Assembly: GCF_033958435.1 (NCBI RefSeq)
Contig: NC_134161.1
Location: 15,562,001 to 15,626,000, forward strand
From: Carettochelys insculpta
Taxonomy: Eukaryota > Chordata > Testudines > Carettochelyidae
Direction of reading: 5' to 3'
DNA: 64,000 nucleotides
Shown: positions 32,116 through 43,048 of the stretch, piece after piece
Layout of the letters: the number at the start of each line of letters is the position of its first letter
Position numbering within the stretch: position 1 is the first letter of the stretch
Notes under the pieces: generated by a model
What the model saw: the letters and a program-made list of their open reading frames with translations, nothing else
Told to the model about the DNA's origin: nothing
The model's database searches: none
Made by a program: the position numbers and the translations under genes

Positions 32116-32874
32116 TCACCCCGCAGCCTGTTCATCAAAGTGGGCCCGCAGGGCCTCCCAGACCCGGGTCCCCTCGGGGTCCACCTGCCGACTGGGGGCA
32201 GCAAGTGGCTGGACGTGTGCCCTGCTGGCCTCCGCAGCCCAGCCCTGGAAAAAGGTCTCCCTCTTGCTCTCGACCAAATTGTGCAGGGCGCAGCAGGCAC
32301 CCACAATCTGGGGGATGTTGTTGGGGCCTGCATCCAGGTGGGTCAGGAGACATCTCCAGCGTCCCTTCAGGCGGCCAAATGAGCGCTCCACCACCTGGCG
32401 CGTGTGGTTCAGGCGCTCGTTGAAGCGCTCCTGGCTAGCGGAGAGGTGGCCCGTGTAGGGGTGCATGAGCCACGGCCGGAGGGGGTATGCCGCATCTGCG
32501 ATGACGCAGAAGGGCATGGTGGTGTCCCCCAGAGGGATCTCCCGCTGGGGGATGTAGGTCCCCGCCTCCAGCCGGCGGCACAGGCCCGAGTTCTGGAAAA
32601 CCCGGGTGTCGTGGGTGCTGCTAGGCCAGCCCACATAAATGTCCTGGAAACGTCCCCGGCTGTCCACCAAGGCCTGGAGGACGACAGAATGGTAGCCCTT
32701 TCGATTCAGGTATCGTCCTCCACTGTGATGCGGGGCATGGATGGGGATGTGAGTCCCATCCAGAGCCCCGAAGCAGTTGGGGAAGCCCAGGGTGGCAAAG
32801 GCGGCGATGGTGGCATCTGGGTCCCCCAGCCTCAAGAGCCTGTGCAGGAGCATGGCGTTGATGGCACGCACAAC

Positions 32875-32973
32875 CTGCAGAGAAAGCACATGGGACAGCA
32901 CCAATGAGGGGTGAGCAGGGTGTGCATGGCCCTGCCCTGCCCTGCCCTGCCCTCCCCCCATGGGTTCTCTTAC
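32875..32973 (-). other. 99-base intron in the transposase gene, open in frame
   Basis: The minus strand reads GAG|GTAAGAG and ends TTTCTCTGCAG|GTTGTG. Removal joins VFME to VVRAINAMLL, the continuation expected for the family. The intron is 33 codons long with no stop, so an unspliced reading is also open. It holds a (CCCTG)n run at 32,930-32,952, which fits non-coding sequence. Confidence 0.75.
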
Positions 32974-33030
32974 CTCCATGAAGACAGCCCCGACGGTGGC
33001 CTTGCCGACACCAAACTGCTGGCCCACGGA

Positions 33031-33033
33031 TCA
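33031..33033 (-). other. In-frame TGA in the transposase
   Basis: The + strand has TCA where TCG would give CGA on the minus strand. A methylated CpG turning to CA/TG explains it. Reading continues cleanly on both sides. Confidence 0.85.
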
Positions 33034-33609
33034 GTAGCTGTCTGGAGTGGCCAGCTTCCAGACAGCGATGCCGACCCGTTTCTGCACTGTGAGGGCACGC
33101 CACATGGCGGTGTCCTGGTGCCTGAGTGTGGGGGTGAGCCACTGGCACAGCTCCAGAAATGTCTGCCTGCTCATCCTGAAGTTCCTGAGCCAGCGGTCGT
33201 CGTCCCACTCCCCAAGCACCAGCCGCTCCCACCAGTCGGTGCTGGTGGGGTAGCTCCACAGCCGCCGGCGTGTGAGGCGGGGGGGGGGGCGGGGTGCTGC
33301 AGGGGTAGGGGTTGAGCCCTGCTGCCCTGGGGGCATCTCCTCCTCTGGGGCAAGGAGGTGCTCAGCTGCCTCCCGCATGGCACGGAGCAGGGCAAGCCCT
33401 GCTCCTGCCGGGAGGGCTGGGTGGACCTCTAGCTGCTGCTGCTGATGGGGGTCCATGACTGCGGCGCCCGGGGTCTGTGTGCCTATGGCTCCTCAGACCA
33501 CGTGCTGTGCAGGCTGTGTGTGTCTGGGAGGGGCCCTTTAAGGGAGCGGCTAGCTGTTGCCCCGGAAGCGCTAGTCCGCCCGGTGACCCTGTGTGCAGCT
33601 GTGCCTGGC

Positions 33610-33785
33610 ATCCCTATTTCGATGTGTGCTACTTGGGCGTGTAGACGTTCCCTCGCTGTGCCTATTTCGATGTTGGGCTGTGCAACGTCGAAGTTGAACA
33701 TCGACGTTGCCGGCCCTGGAGGACGTGTAGACGCTATTCATTGAAATAGCCTATTTCGATGTAGGCTTCACGTGTAGACGTAGCC
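33610..33785. promoter_or_regulatory. Right subterminal region and terminal repeat of the Harbinger element
   Basis: CTATTTCGATGT occurs three times (about 33,609, 33,660 and 33,751). A 27-bp near-palindrome sits at 33,683-33,709 (CAACGTCGAAGTT against its inverse), the same length as the one at the left end. The terminus at 33,748-33,785 carries CACGTGTAGACGTAGCC. Two further internal GTGTAGACG words (33,638 and 33,725) repeat the terminus. These may be binding sites and part of the transposase promoter. Confidence 0.6.
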
Positions 33786-33788
33786 TTA
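33786..33788. repeat. TTA target-site duplication, right
   Basis: Matches 29,320-29,322 across the element. Confidence 0.85.
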
Positions 33789-33870
33789 GAAAGGTATACA
33801 AGACTGCCTAAGGTTCTGTGGTAGACTTGGATATAGAATTCAGGTCTCCTAGACCACTGTCCTTTGCTTT

Positions 33871-34222
33871 CATAGAATCATAGGGCTGGAAGGGACCTTA
33901 GGAGGTCATCTAGACCAACCTCCTGCTTCAAGCAGGATGAACCCCAACGAAGTCATCCGAGCCATGACCTTGTCAAGCCAGGACTTAAAAACCTCTAGGG
34001 ATGGAGAATCCACCACCTCTCTAGGCAACGTATTCCAGTGCTTCACCATCCTCCTGCAGTTTTTCCTAATATCCAACCTACTCCTCTCCATCTGTAACTT
34101 CAGACCATTGCTCCTTGTTCTGCCATCTGACACCACGGAGAACAGTTTCTCACCCTCCTCTTTAGAGCTCCCCTTCAGGAAGTTGAAGGCTGCTATCAAA
34201 TCACCCTTTACCAACCAGACTG
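33871..34222 (-). mobile_element. CR1 LINE 3' untranslated region copy
   Basis: Minus-strand reading gives the full CR1 3' order: GATTTGATAGCAGCCTTCAA, AGAGGAGGGTGAGAAACTG, GACAGAACAAGGAGCAATGG, GGATATTAGGAAAAACTGCA, GGAATACGTTGCCTAGAG and finally CCCTATGATTCTATG. A minus-strand frame across it is a by-product. Little diverged compared with other copies here. Confidence 0.92.
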
Positions 34223-37200
34223 TGCTGTCTCCATACTACTGACTTCACAAGGGTCCAGAATTTTTTTCTGGGGGTTATGTAACTCCTCCCCACTCTGGCT
34301 CCATCTCCCACATCTTCATCAATCTTTAACAGGGCACAGGATCAGAGAAATGAGAGACAGGAAAGCGGACGAAATTCTGCTAGATCAAAGGGAGCGTATT
34401 GCTCAGGAAGGTGGCACTGAGCATCAAGGTGGTATTTGAGTGAACATATGCAAACCCTTCAGTGTGACAAAATTCTGCAACACGAGAGAGAGAGAGAGAG
34501 GAAATGAGCAACATAAGGGAGAGAACTGTTCTTCCTAACTCTGTGCAGTCTGGGTGTTCTTGCTGATGAATGTGTTTTTGTTATAACTACAGTCTGGGCT
34601 TGCCTTGCTTAATGCCGATAACAGCAGCAATTAATAATTAAAAAAAACAACCATGACCTCTTCCGAGTGAGAGCAGAACCAAGAACATTATTCAGCACTG
34701 TCAGAGTATCACAGAAGGCAAGAAATACTATGCAAACTCCAAGATCCAGAGCCTGATAGATCAGACAACTGCCCTGACATGACCTTCCTGACGTGTTCCA
34801 GCCTGGGGTCATGCTGGCCTGCTGTAACTCAAAAGCATGAGTGCCGACCTTAGGGCAAGCTGTTCATAACCCAGGCATGAACCCTACATGGGCGGTGAGA
34901 TGTGCTCTTTGACTGCACTCGCCAGTTAACAAACGTCAACTTCTCAGGAACTCCAACGACCTAAGTATGAAGTCCCAGACAGTCCCCGTGGAGATGCCAG
35001 TCTGTCTTGTCCCCCCTGGTGATAGCTGGTCGCTTATGCCAGGAATCAGAATAATGTTCAGGTTACTTCCATCCCAAAGGACCAGTCACTAACCCCAAGA
35101 CAATTACATCTTAGATCTGCCACTAAAGGCAATGCTTATAGTCAGGTCTATAACAAACTCCCTACACATTTATTGTTAGGGCAAGGAAATACGAGCATTT
35201 TCACAAGGTTGACACACAAAAATATGCATACATGTAAGTGTCCATCTTAAGTTTCCAAAGTCATAGAAGCTTCTGTGAGAAGCAAACTCTATATGTTTGG
35301 TAAAGTTGCCCCACGCGAAGCAGCTGGGAAGCCCTTTCTAATGCTTAAACATTGCTTCCAGAGCCCAAGCAGCACACAGATCCAGTGCCACCTTGTTAGT
35401 AGTCTTTATGTCCTCCCCTTCATATTTTTTGAGTTGCAAACTCAAGTGATGGGAGAAATTTACTTGTAGGGTTCATATTCATGGGCAGCACCCATGTCTT
35501 TTGTCCCCTTTAATGTTCAGTGATCCTTCTAGTGTCAGTGGACCTTCCTTGTTGGCCAGGGTTTAACCCCTTCAGTTATGACCATCACTTTACACCAGGT
35601 AATATTTATCTTCTGTCTGGTAAGATACAGAGGTCTCCCAACCTAGGTGCTTAACTGTCCCCTTACAGTGCTGGATGGAGGTGTTACAGGTGAGGTCAAT
35701 ACTCACGGCAGTTCGCAATCAATCAATAAGTCTATGTGCAGTCTTATAATTCTTAGATGTATTTTAATAATACTAATACAGGTGAGCTAGACTGTCAGAG
35801 TTCAGTTGAGGTAGTGGGACCCTCGCAGGAGTTGACACCTGGTCTGCCAGCAACATAACTGGCCCAAGCAATCAGAGGAGGGTACAGCTGTTTGAAAAAT
35901 GCTGCACATTTTCTGGGGAAAAAATTCAAAACAAAAAGTTCAGTGTGCCAGCTGAAATATTTTTTCTCCAAATTTGTCAAGTTACTGACAAAAAAGAAAA
36001 AAAACAGCTTTTTCTCCTGGAAATTGTTAAGCTTTTTGTTCTTTCTTTCCATTTTTTCCCTTCTTGTTTTTTTTAATGGACAATTTGGACCATAAAATTT
36101 TCCAGAGGATGTAGCAGAGACCAAGACAAGTGGAATAACTTAGCCAAGTTCATACATCGAGATACTGGCTGAGACAAGAATAGGCTCCACAAATGCCGGA
36201 GAGACCCATGTGAAAGCTTTCTTTGCTTTCACAGTTTGTGGCTAATACAAAACGAATCCCACATATGTTCAAAGGTGCAAAGGGCACAGATTGAAAGCAC
36301 ACAAAATGTTTGCCTGAATCTCATTACAAAGTTTCCACCATCAGGTTTTATACAGTGGTAGACCTGTCACCCTATTCCCTATTCTACCAGACAGATTTCC
36401 TGTCCTCATTGTAATGACATCCTGTTTCCAGAAGGACAGGAAAAAGTTTATGATCAAGTTAGAGCAGGAGACTCCACCACCAGCTAAGATGATTGTTATA
36501 AAGTATTCCGGAAGTTAAGTCAATAAAAGAATAGTAATGAGAGAACCATTTCTGCCTTTGTTTATAACTTCTTTACGTGTATGAATAAGCATGGTGGTGA
36601 TTCATGAGCATGCTTGGAGAAAGGAAGATTTGCAATCAAGAGCCTGAATTATTACCTTATTGCAGGTGCTTCTCAGTCTTGGTGTTTGTTGTGCTGCTCA
36701 ATAGAATTTAATACATGAGGAGTAAAGTTATGTGGTCCTATTTCTTCCACCCGACACTGTCCCTTCTGCTAGCTCCGCCTCTGGGCTAGACAGCACATTC
36801 AGAATGAATTTTAGAAATATATTAAAAAGCAATTATGAACTCCTTGCCTTTGTTGCCTCATCCCCATTCTTCACAGCAGGCCCTCTGAATTAGCATAATA
36901 TCTAGCAGCTCTCGGGGAGTTATCAAAACATGATCAGTCTATGGCTAACTTTCAGAGCTGACAGATTCATATATTACAAAATGCCAAAGAGCTGTGCAAC
37001 TTTTTTTCCCATCTTCGTTGCAACTGTGATTTGCATCGGTCGTCAATGATGCCTTTCAACAAAAATCGCTGTTGTAAGCCACACAGTAGGTGGTGGCAGC
37101 CTGAAAGGTGCTGATGCAGCAGGTGCATCTGCCATTAAGCCACTTCCTTTGCTCTTACCACTGTATATCTTTTATTAATATTAGAATTTGATTATGTGCA

Positions 37201-37414
37201 TGGACTATTTGAACTGCCATGTTCTGGGTTCTAGCCTTCTATAAAACGCCCGGTGGAAAGGACAAGAACTTAGAACGAGCGAGCAATTTCTCATGTAATA
37301 GACTCAAAATGTGTCCTCGCCCAAATCAGAAGGAAAAGCCAAAATCTCTGTCAATGGGATACTCTCATTTCAATCATTTCTAAAAGTTTCTTTTAATTGT
37401 CAACCTTTTTTCAA
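34223..37414. other. Unique and old repeat sequence; no gene seen
   Basis: (GA)n at 34,484-34,501. 34,800-35,700 resembles an old non-coding retroelement segment (CAGTCACTAACCCCAAGACA, ATTTATTGTTAGGGC) that I cannot place. 35,890-36,110 is of the old AT-rich AAATGTTTTGA type. 36,650-37,190 is AT-rich unique sequence and includes ATTTGCAT and AGAATTTGATTATG. No exon recognised. Confidence 0.35.
34484..34501. repeat. (GA)n microsatellite
   Basis: Nine uninterrupted GA units. Confidence 0.95.
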
Positions 37415-37545
37415 GTATCGGAGGGGTAGTCGTGTTAGTCTGGATCTGTAACAGCAACGAAGGGTCCTGTGGCACCTAATAGACTAACAGAAAAGTTTTG
37501 AGCATGAGCTTTCGTGAGCACAGACTCACTTCATCAGATGCTGGT
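37415..37545 (+). repeat. ACTAACAGA interspersed repeat, copy 5, single-arm form
   Basis: Begins GTATCGGAGGGGTAGTCGTG, continues TTAGTCTGGATCTGTAACAG, GAAGGGTCCTGTGGCACC, ACTAACAGAAAAGTTTTGAG, and ends with AGCTTTCGTGAGCACAGACT and CATCAGATGCTGG. It gives the clean linear order against which the palindromic copies can be read. Confidence 0.9.
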
Positions 37546-38409
37546 CTTTTTTCAGTCTCCGTTTACTAAAATCTCAAAACAATAAGTCATTTTGACTCAA
37601 AAACCTGAATGTGCCAGTTCAAAAACATTTCCGGAAAGATTCATCAAAACTGAGCCTGTTTTTCCAGTAGTGTCAGTTTTGACAACTGTCATTTTTCAGC
37701 AAGAAAATGCTTGTTGCAGAGTTCGCAACCAGCTCGGCCCTGGAGCCTCAGTAAGGAGCAAGGTGTAGCTGTGCTGTCCCAGTAGAATGACTGGAACCAG
37801 AGGATGGCTGAGAATCACAGTCCAGTTCTTGTTCCATGGGTGGATTCTGTCCCCACCCTTGTGCTGTCACAGATAGCTTTCTTCTCTGCATTGGCTCTGG
37901 CTTGTAGGGCAGGGGATGAAATCTAGGCTTCCTGCTCCCCACCTAACCGCGTGGGAGAAATTGTTCTCTCCATGCAAGCTCTGCTGTACTCCACAATTCT
38001 CATGCATAAGCACACATTAGGTCCATGACTGAGCCTGTAATACAAAGCATAGTTAAACTGCTGTGTCAGATACTCAACTAATTAAAACTGGCATTGCTCC
38101 AGCGAAACTGATGGTACATAGCCAGTTTACACCAGCTGAGCATCTCATCCAACTACCTCACCCTTTGTGAAATATCTTAGCTCTCAATAATATTTATATG
38201 CAGCAAATATAAGGTACCATTCCACTTTCTTTTGACAGCTGTGCTTTCAATTATGGACAGTCTTTTTAGATTTGTTCTCACTACATTTTAATTCCCTCCT
38301 GCAAACCTCATGTAGGAGTTTTACCCATTCACACACACACTGTTCATTTTCTTGAAATCAAACATACAAACACAAGCACACATAATCATGTACACACACA
38401 TGCAATGAG
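37546..38409. other. Old AT-rich repeat, then unique sequence; no gene seen
   Basis: 37,560-37,730 has AACATTTCCGGAAAGATTCA and TCAAAACTG words of the AAATGTTTTGA type. (CA)n runs at about 38,331-38,340 and 38,394-38,401. No exon. Confidence 0.4.
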
Positions 38410-38590
38410 CAGTGAAGCACTGGAATATGTTACCTAGAGAGGTGGTGGAGTCTCCATCCCTAGAGGTTTTTAAGTCCTGGTTTGACCAAGCCCTGGTTGG
38501 GATGATTTAGTTGGGGTTGGTCCTGCTTTGGGCAGGGGGCTGGACTTGATGACCTGCGTGGGTCTCCTCCAACTCTAGGGTTCTGTGATC
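38410..38590 (+). mobile_element. CR1 LINE 3' end copy
   Basis: GAAGCACTGGAATATGTTAC, GAGGTGGTGGAGTCTCCATC, GATGATTTAGTTGGGGTTGG and TCCTGCTTTGGGCAGGGGGC are the last 180 bases of CR1 in sense orientation. Confidence 0.9.
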
Positions 38591-39614
38591 TCAGTAACTG
38601 CTTGGGGACTTCATAGCCCATCTTTATCTAGGAGCTGTTTGTCAAGAATCTTAATACAGGACAATTTGTATCCCCTGAAAACACATTTGTGCTGTAAATT
38701 GTTTATAGAAAAAACAGCAGAAGTGAATGGGCTTTACTGCTGTTGAATTCATTACTGGCAAACTACCTGATTGCTTTTATTGCCTTCAACTTTCTGTTCT
38801 CTGTTTCATTTGCTTGGCTGCCAGTGTTGTGCATTGGGGTTGATTCTGCTCTCCATTACTTTAGTGTAAATCAGGTGCTGTTTCTGTTGGGAGCAAGCAG
38901 AATTACATCAGCATGCCTGAAATCAAGAATCTTGCCCTGTTGAAGCTTTTTATACCGCACGTGCTGTTTTTGTTTGAATAAGAATGGGGGAAAGGATAAA
39001 AGGAGATGCTATTGACAAATTAAATTATCTTGTTTGTCTCCTCTGAGTCTGCTCTGAATGTTCATAGAAAAACCATTATCCTCTGGTTGTTCATACACCC
39101 CAGTATCCACCTAAAGGTTGTGAGTCATGTATGTTTTGAAATGTGGTACCCGAGGGCTGTCAATCATGCCTTTTGTTGAGAGAACCAGAACTTTAAGGAG
39201 TCACTTCGTTGCTATTTACATGAGGCAGAGAAAAAGCTCTCTGAAAACAGCTTTTCTTGGAGTGTTTCTCACATTAAATGCCATCTATCCCGCCTTTATT
39301 CACCCGTTCCAAGGCTGTGCTGTAAAATGCAATGAAACGTGATACCGGAGCAGCCAGTTAGCTATTGTGGTGTTAATGCTGTCCATCGAGGCATAGCAAA
39401 GGCAGCGAAGGCTGTAAGGCTTGGCAGCATGGTGTGTGTACCTCAGTCCTTGTTCACCAGAAAATTTAGACCTTAAAAAATTTTTTTTGGATGGTCAAAG
39501 TGTATCCCCCAGGCTGTGTGCAGTTGCCCATCTCCGAAGGGTCCAGTGGGGATGGCTGGCTGATGCTAAGGATGGTCAGGTGCTAGCCTACAACTAGGGT
39601 CAAGTGCTAGTTGT
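38591..39614. other. Unique sequence, no gene seen
   Basis: 38,835-38,905 holds an old repeat (TTGATTCTGCTCTCCATTAC, GTGTAAATCAGGTGC). The + frame at 39,127-39,342 has no recognisable domain. Confidence 0.35.
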
Positions 39615-39700
39615 GCTGCAGACACCTGGTGTAATCTTGCATAAGTCACTTAACCACTCTGTGCCTTAGCTCTGCCTCTATAATGTGGGGGTGCCAAAAC
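39615..39700 (+). mobile_element. MIR/CORE-SINE remnant
   Basis: TTGCATAAGTCACTTAACCA and CTCTGTGCCTTAGCTCTGCC match the MIR core (GGGCAAGTCACTTAACC, CTCTGTGCCTCAG). Confidence 0.75.
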
Positions 39701-40010
39701 GTCCCTCCCTCATGGGGATAGTGGTGGAGAGTGTGAGCAAGCGGCCAGTGGGACCAGCAGCCACCATGGGCTCCGGGGAAAGGTGTGCGAGGTGCTGGAT
39801 CCACACCTCAGAAGGGGCGGGGCCTCAAGCAGAAGGGGTGGAGCCAAGGGCAGACAGCCCTTAGCACCACCTGTAACATGGTTCTGGCCCACCCTCAGAA
39901 GCCACGCAGAGCAGCAGAGTGATGCTTCTATGGCAATTCAAAGGGGCCAGGAGCAACCAGACAACAATGCTGCTACTGCGGCAGCCAGGAGCTCTGGGCC
40001 TCTTTGAAAT
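39701..40010 (+). repeat. GC-rich interspersed repeat fragment
   Basis: CAGAAGGGGCGGGGCCTCAA, GCAGAAGGGGTGGAGCCAAG and CAGCCCTTAGCACCACCTG, then ATTCAAAGGGGCCAGGAGC correspond in order to words at about 15,935-16,110. The shared order implies a common family, probably hAT-associated. Confidence 0.5.
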
Positions 40011-43000
40011 GCTGGGCCTCTACGCAGTTGTTCCACTTTGTCCCTGTTGGTGGGCCTGTGAGTGGTTCAGATAACAGAGACCAATGCAGCTGTGAGAAAT
40101 AGACTGTTGGGAGTACCAGTAACTTTCCCCATTTGTACCCCAGAGAAGAGATCTGTAGAGGGACTGCTTCCTCTCATAGCCTCAGAGGAGTCAGGCCCTA
40201 CCCAGTGCAGTAGTCTGTGGCATGGCAGTGAACTTGGTGGTGTTCCATCTTCACTACAATGTTCACCTCCATACCTGGGTCTCCCTCTTCACCCAAGAGC
40301 TAATATTCCCTCTGCACCTGGGTAAGTCAGGTTGGTGTGTCACACACTCAGTCTTATGTTGCCTGTGACCCAGAGCAGTGCCTGAAAGCTGAGGCAACCT
40401 ACATGACCCCCTGGGTGTGGCTTCCAGCTAATGTGGACTCCTTGCCGTGATGGATCACATATCACACCATTGTCAGTGCCTCAGTCTGTGATATTGGCTC
40501 TGAAGCTTGTCTCATTGAATGCTGAGAGATCCTTTAATCTCACATGACCTCTCGCATTCTGCTTCGCTGCCGTGAAAAGGCCTAAGAAAGGAATTAATTG
40601 GGCCGAAGTTGCATCAGCCATTGCTGAGGTTCCAATCAACCCTGAAATTGCCACAGGTTGTGAAAGAGCAGAGCAGTGACGTGGTGGCTCTCCGGCAAAG
40701 TCTGTGTGTTGTGGTGAGCTAAATGGCCCAAAACATCTTGAATATTAATGGAAAATGTAGCAAAGAAATTAAGCTGTCATTTGATTTCTCTGCAGGCTGC
40801 CTCTGGAATTCCCTCACTATCCCCCCATTACCTGGTCTCACACACCCATTTACAAATGGCATTTTCATAGAGGCTTTGAGCTGAAATCCCCGATTCCCTG
40901 CCTCACTTGCCATCACAAGGCCTCTCTCGTCTAGGGCTCAGTGCCAGGAGGTATAAAAGACATGTGTTCCAACCCTTTGTGTCGTCCATTGCTGCACGTG
41001 GTCTTCCACTTAATCCTCACCTCTTCCACACTAATGTCCATTAGCTACTGATGTATGCACTAAAGTTGTGGCCGGGCTGATTCCCAGGTATCAGAGACAC
41101 AAGGTGGGTAAGAGTCACACATAAGGCACTTGTATTTTGCTGGGATGCTGGGAGAGCCTTCCCTAGCCATGAAGAAGTGCTCTGTGTACCTCAAAAGCTT
41201 TCTTTCTCACCAAGGGAAGTTGGTCCACTCGAAGATATTACTTCTGCACCTGTTCTCTTTTAAATACTTAGACATACGTTCACTGTTTAGCCACTGACTT
41301 CTTGTAAGGCATCCTGGGGGCTGAATTCTTTAGAAGAATCTGTCTAGAAGTGTTGTAACGAAGGCACATGGGTGTTGAGCACTGTTGAAAACCTAGAGGA
41401 TGAATTCTAATGAAAGCTTGACCCTGGCGGGGTTCCAAGCTCCTGAAAATCTTGCTTTGTGTCTTTCCGTGCTTAGCTAAGATTTGAAGTGAAAGCGAAA
41501 GCGAGCACCAACATGTACCTGCAATATTTTTATGATGATGATTATTTATTAAGCCTCAGATATGCCTCTTAACCCTTTTCTAGAAATGAATAGCTTATCA
41601 AATAATAAATCTGTAAAGCTTTTCATATAAGTTTATGTAACCAACACACCTATTGAGTATGATTCCCTGCCCTAGGTGGTGGCACCTTGACCACTCACAC
41701 AGAGAAAGAATGATTCTCCTCTATAGCCTTAGCTGCGAGCCAGCTGGCATTTAGCTCAAACTGTAGATGCTCCAGTGGCTCCAGGTTTGACTTTGCCAGT
41801 CAGCAGTTACACTTACATGTTATATATTTGCAAACTGTATGTTGTATCTCATGTTAGGATTTACCTGTAGTGTTATCCACTGACACTATGCTGTAATGAT
41901 CCCATTATGGCCTATCAAATACCATCTTCAGAGTTCAACAAGCATTTGTTTGTATAAGCGTCTAAATATTCAGGTGCTAATTCCAACTTCTTGACTCTGC
42001 TAAGTTAGGCTGGGAAGAGAGCAGGGTTCTTTCTTCCAGCAGAGCTGGAAAAGTACCAGGAAGACCCTTTTCCTGGTATTTTGGGAATTCTAGTCCCTCA
42101 GAAGTGCCAAAGTTTGTTTCTGGATTTGGGGTCTATTCTTATTCTTGTCAGAGCTGGTAGTCTTCAAGGATCTCTCAGATCCCATCTTTGTTTTCCTTCT
42201 TAGCTTGCAGACACGCATGTACCTCCTGCCTTCTGGTGGAGAAGGGGTTCTGTCCTTGTTTAAAGTCTCTTTCCTGTTATACAGTAAGCTTTCCCTATGT
42301 GAACCACCCATCACTTGCCCCCCTCCTTTGACTTAATATTTTCCGCATGCCATAGACAGACATGTTCTTTTTGATCATTTTATGATGTACATCTTTCATC
42401 ACTCCTGGTATTCTTTATTTATGTGCATCACATCGGTAAGCAATTCTAAGAGAAAATCGATGGCTTTGAGTCTGAATGAAGCTTTCACCTCCAGGAGCGA
42501 TAGAACAAAGTATCGGGAAAGTCAATCAATCACTCTTTCCCCACATACATTTCTCTTTCATTCTCTCCTCTTCCAAGGCTTTGGGTTCTGGGTTTATAGT
42601 GTAAATGAATAAAATATGCATTTTTAGTTCCAAAACATTTTATTTCATATAAGTTGAAAGGATGTCAGCCAGGAGAGAGACAGTTGCATGTCACATGATC
42701 TACACAAGCAAACTAAGCCTAGGACGAATCACAAAAGAAGAGAGAGACACCATCAACCTGCATCTAAAGGCAAATGAGTGGAGTCATCAACAATCCAGAA
42801 CCTCAGAGCTTAGCTCCTCATTGCCGCCTACAACACGTATGCTAAGTGTCTGAAATGCAGTCATTCTAATCTGATAGCATCCTAAATTCTTTTTGAACAG
42901 CTGTGGTGGCTGTGCCATGTGTGGACTGATGAGAAAATCCAGCCCTTAACATCTGTATTTTCAAGAACAGCTGTTATTTCCAATTTGGCATGGGTGAGAG

Positions 43001-43048
43001 GCCTGGAGAGACCGCAGCCTGGGGTGAAGCTATACACGCTTTCCTTTA
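40011..43048. other. Mostly unique sequence, no gene seen
   Basis: No convincing exon. 40,720-40,915 and 41,510-41,650 are AT-rich and unique. Overlapping frames at 42,090-42,336 lack domains. Confidence 0.35.

Larger units (their letters stand above)
32116..33456 (-). pseudogene. PIF/Harbinger DDE transposase (HARBI1-like), one in-frame TGA
   Basis: Start ATG at 33,456 (good context). Exon 1, 33,456-32,974; a 99-base phase-0 intron; exon 2, 32,874-32,116. Conceptual product 413 codons with codon 142 = TGA. The N-terminal part has the helix-turn-helix-like FRMSRQTFLELCQWL and VQKRVGIAVWKLATPDSY stretches found in this family. After the stop, SVGQQFGVGKATVG continues in the same frame. The RNase-H-fold core has GALDGTH (D200), WPSSTHD (D250), IADAAYPLRPWL (D288) and VERSFGRLKGRW (E324); D288 and E324 are 35 residues apart, as in Harbinger DD-35-E. 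Which of D250 or D288 is the second catalytic residue I cannot settle. The protein cuts and rejoins the TTA-flanked ends. The TGA lies at a CpG, fitting decay of a CGA arginine codon. Length fits the family (about 350-420). Confidence 0.9.
29323..33785. mobile_element. Near-complete two-gene PIF/Harbinger DNA transposon, 4,463 bp
   Basis: The element carries imperfect terminal inverted repeats (left AGCTGTGTCTACACGTGC; right reverse complemented GGCTACGTCTACACGTGA), TTA target duplications, a Myb/SANT-like gene on + (from 29,747) and a DDE transposase gene on - (from 33,456), converging on an AT-rich gap. This two-gene design is diagnostic of Harbinger: the Myb-like protein is known to import and position the transposase. 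The interior is GC- and CpG-rich, in sharp contrast to both flanks, and the genes are damaged at only two visible points, so I infer recent arrival. The same TCTACAC-type termini mark the small MITEs of this window, which may have used related transposases. Confidence 0.92.

Noticed and set aside
32404..33315. Plus-strand frames across the transposase
   Set aside because: Antisense shadows of a CpG-rich coding region; the minus strand carries the DDE motifs.
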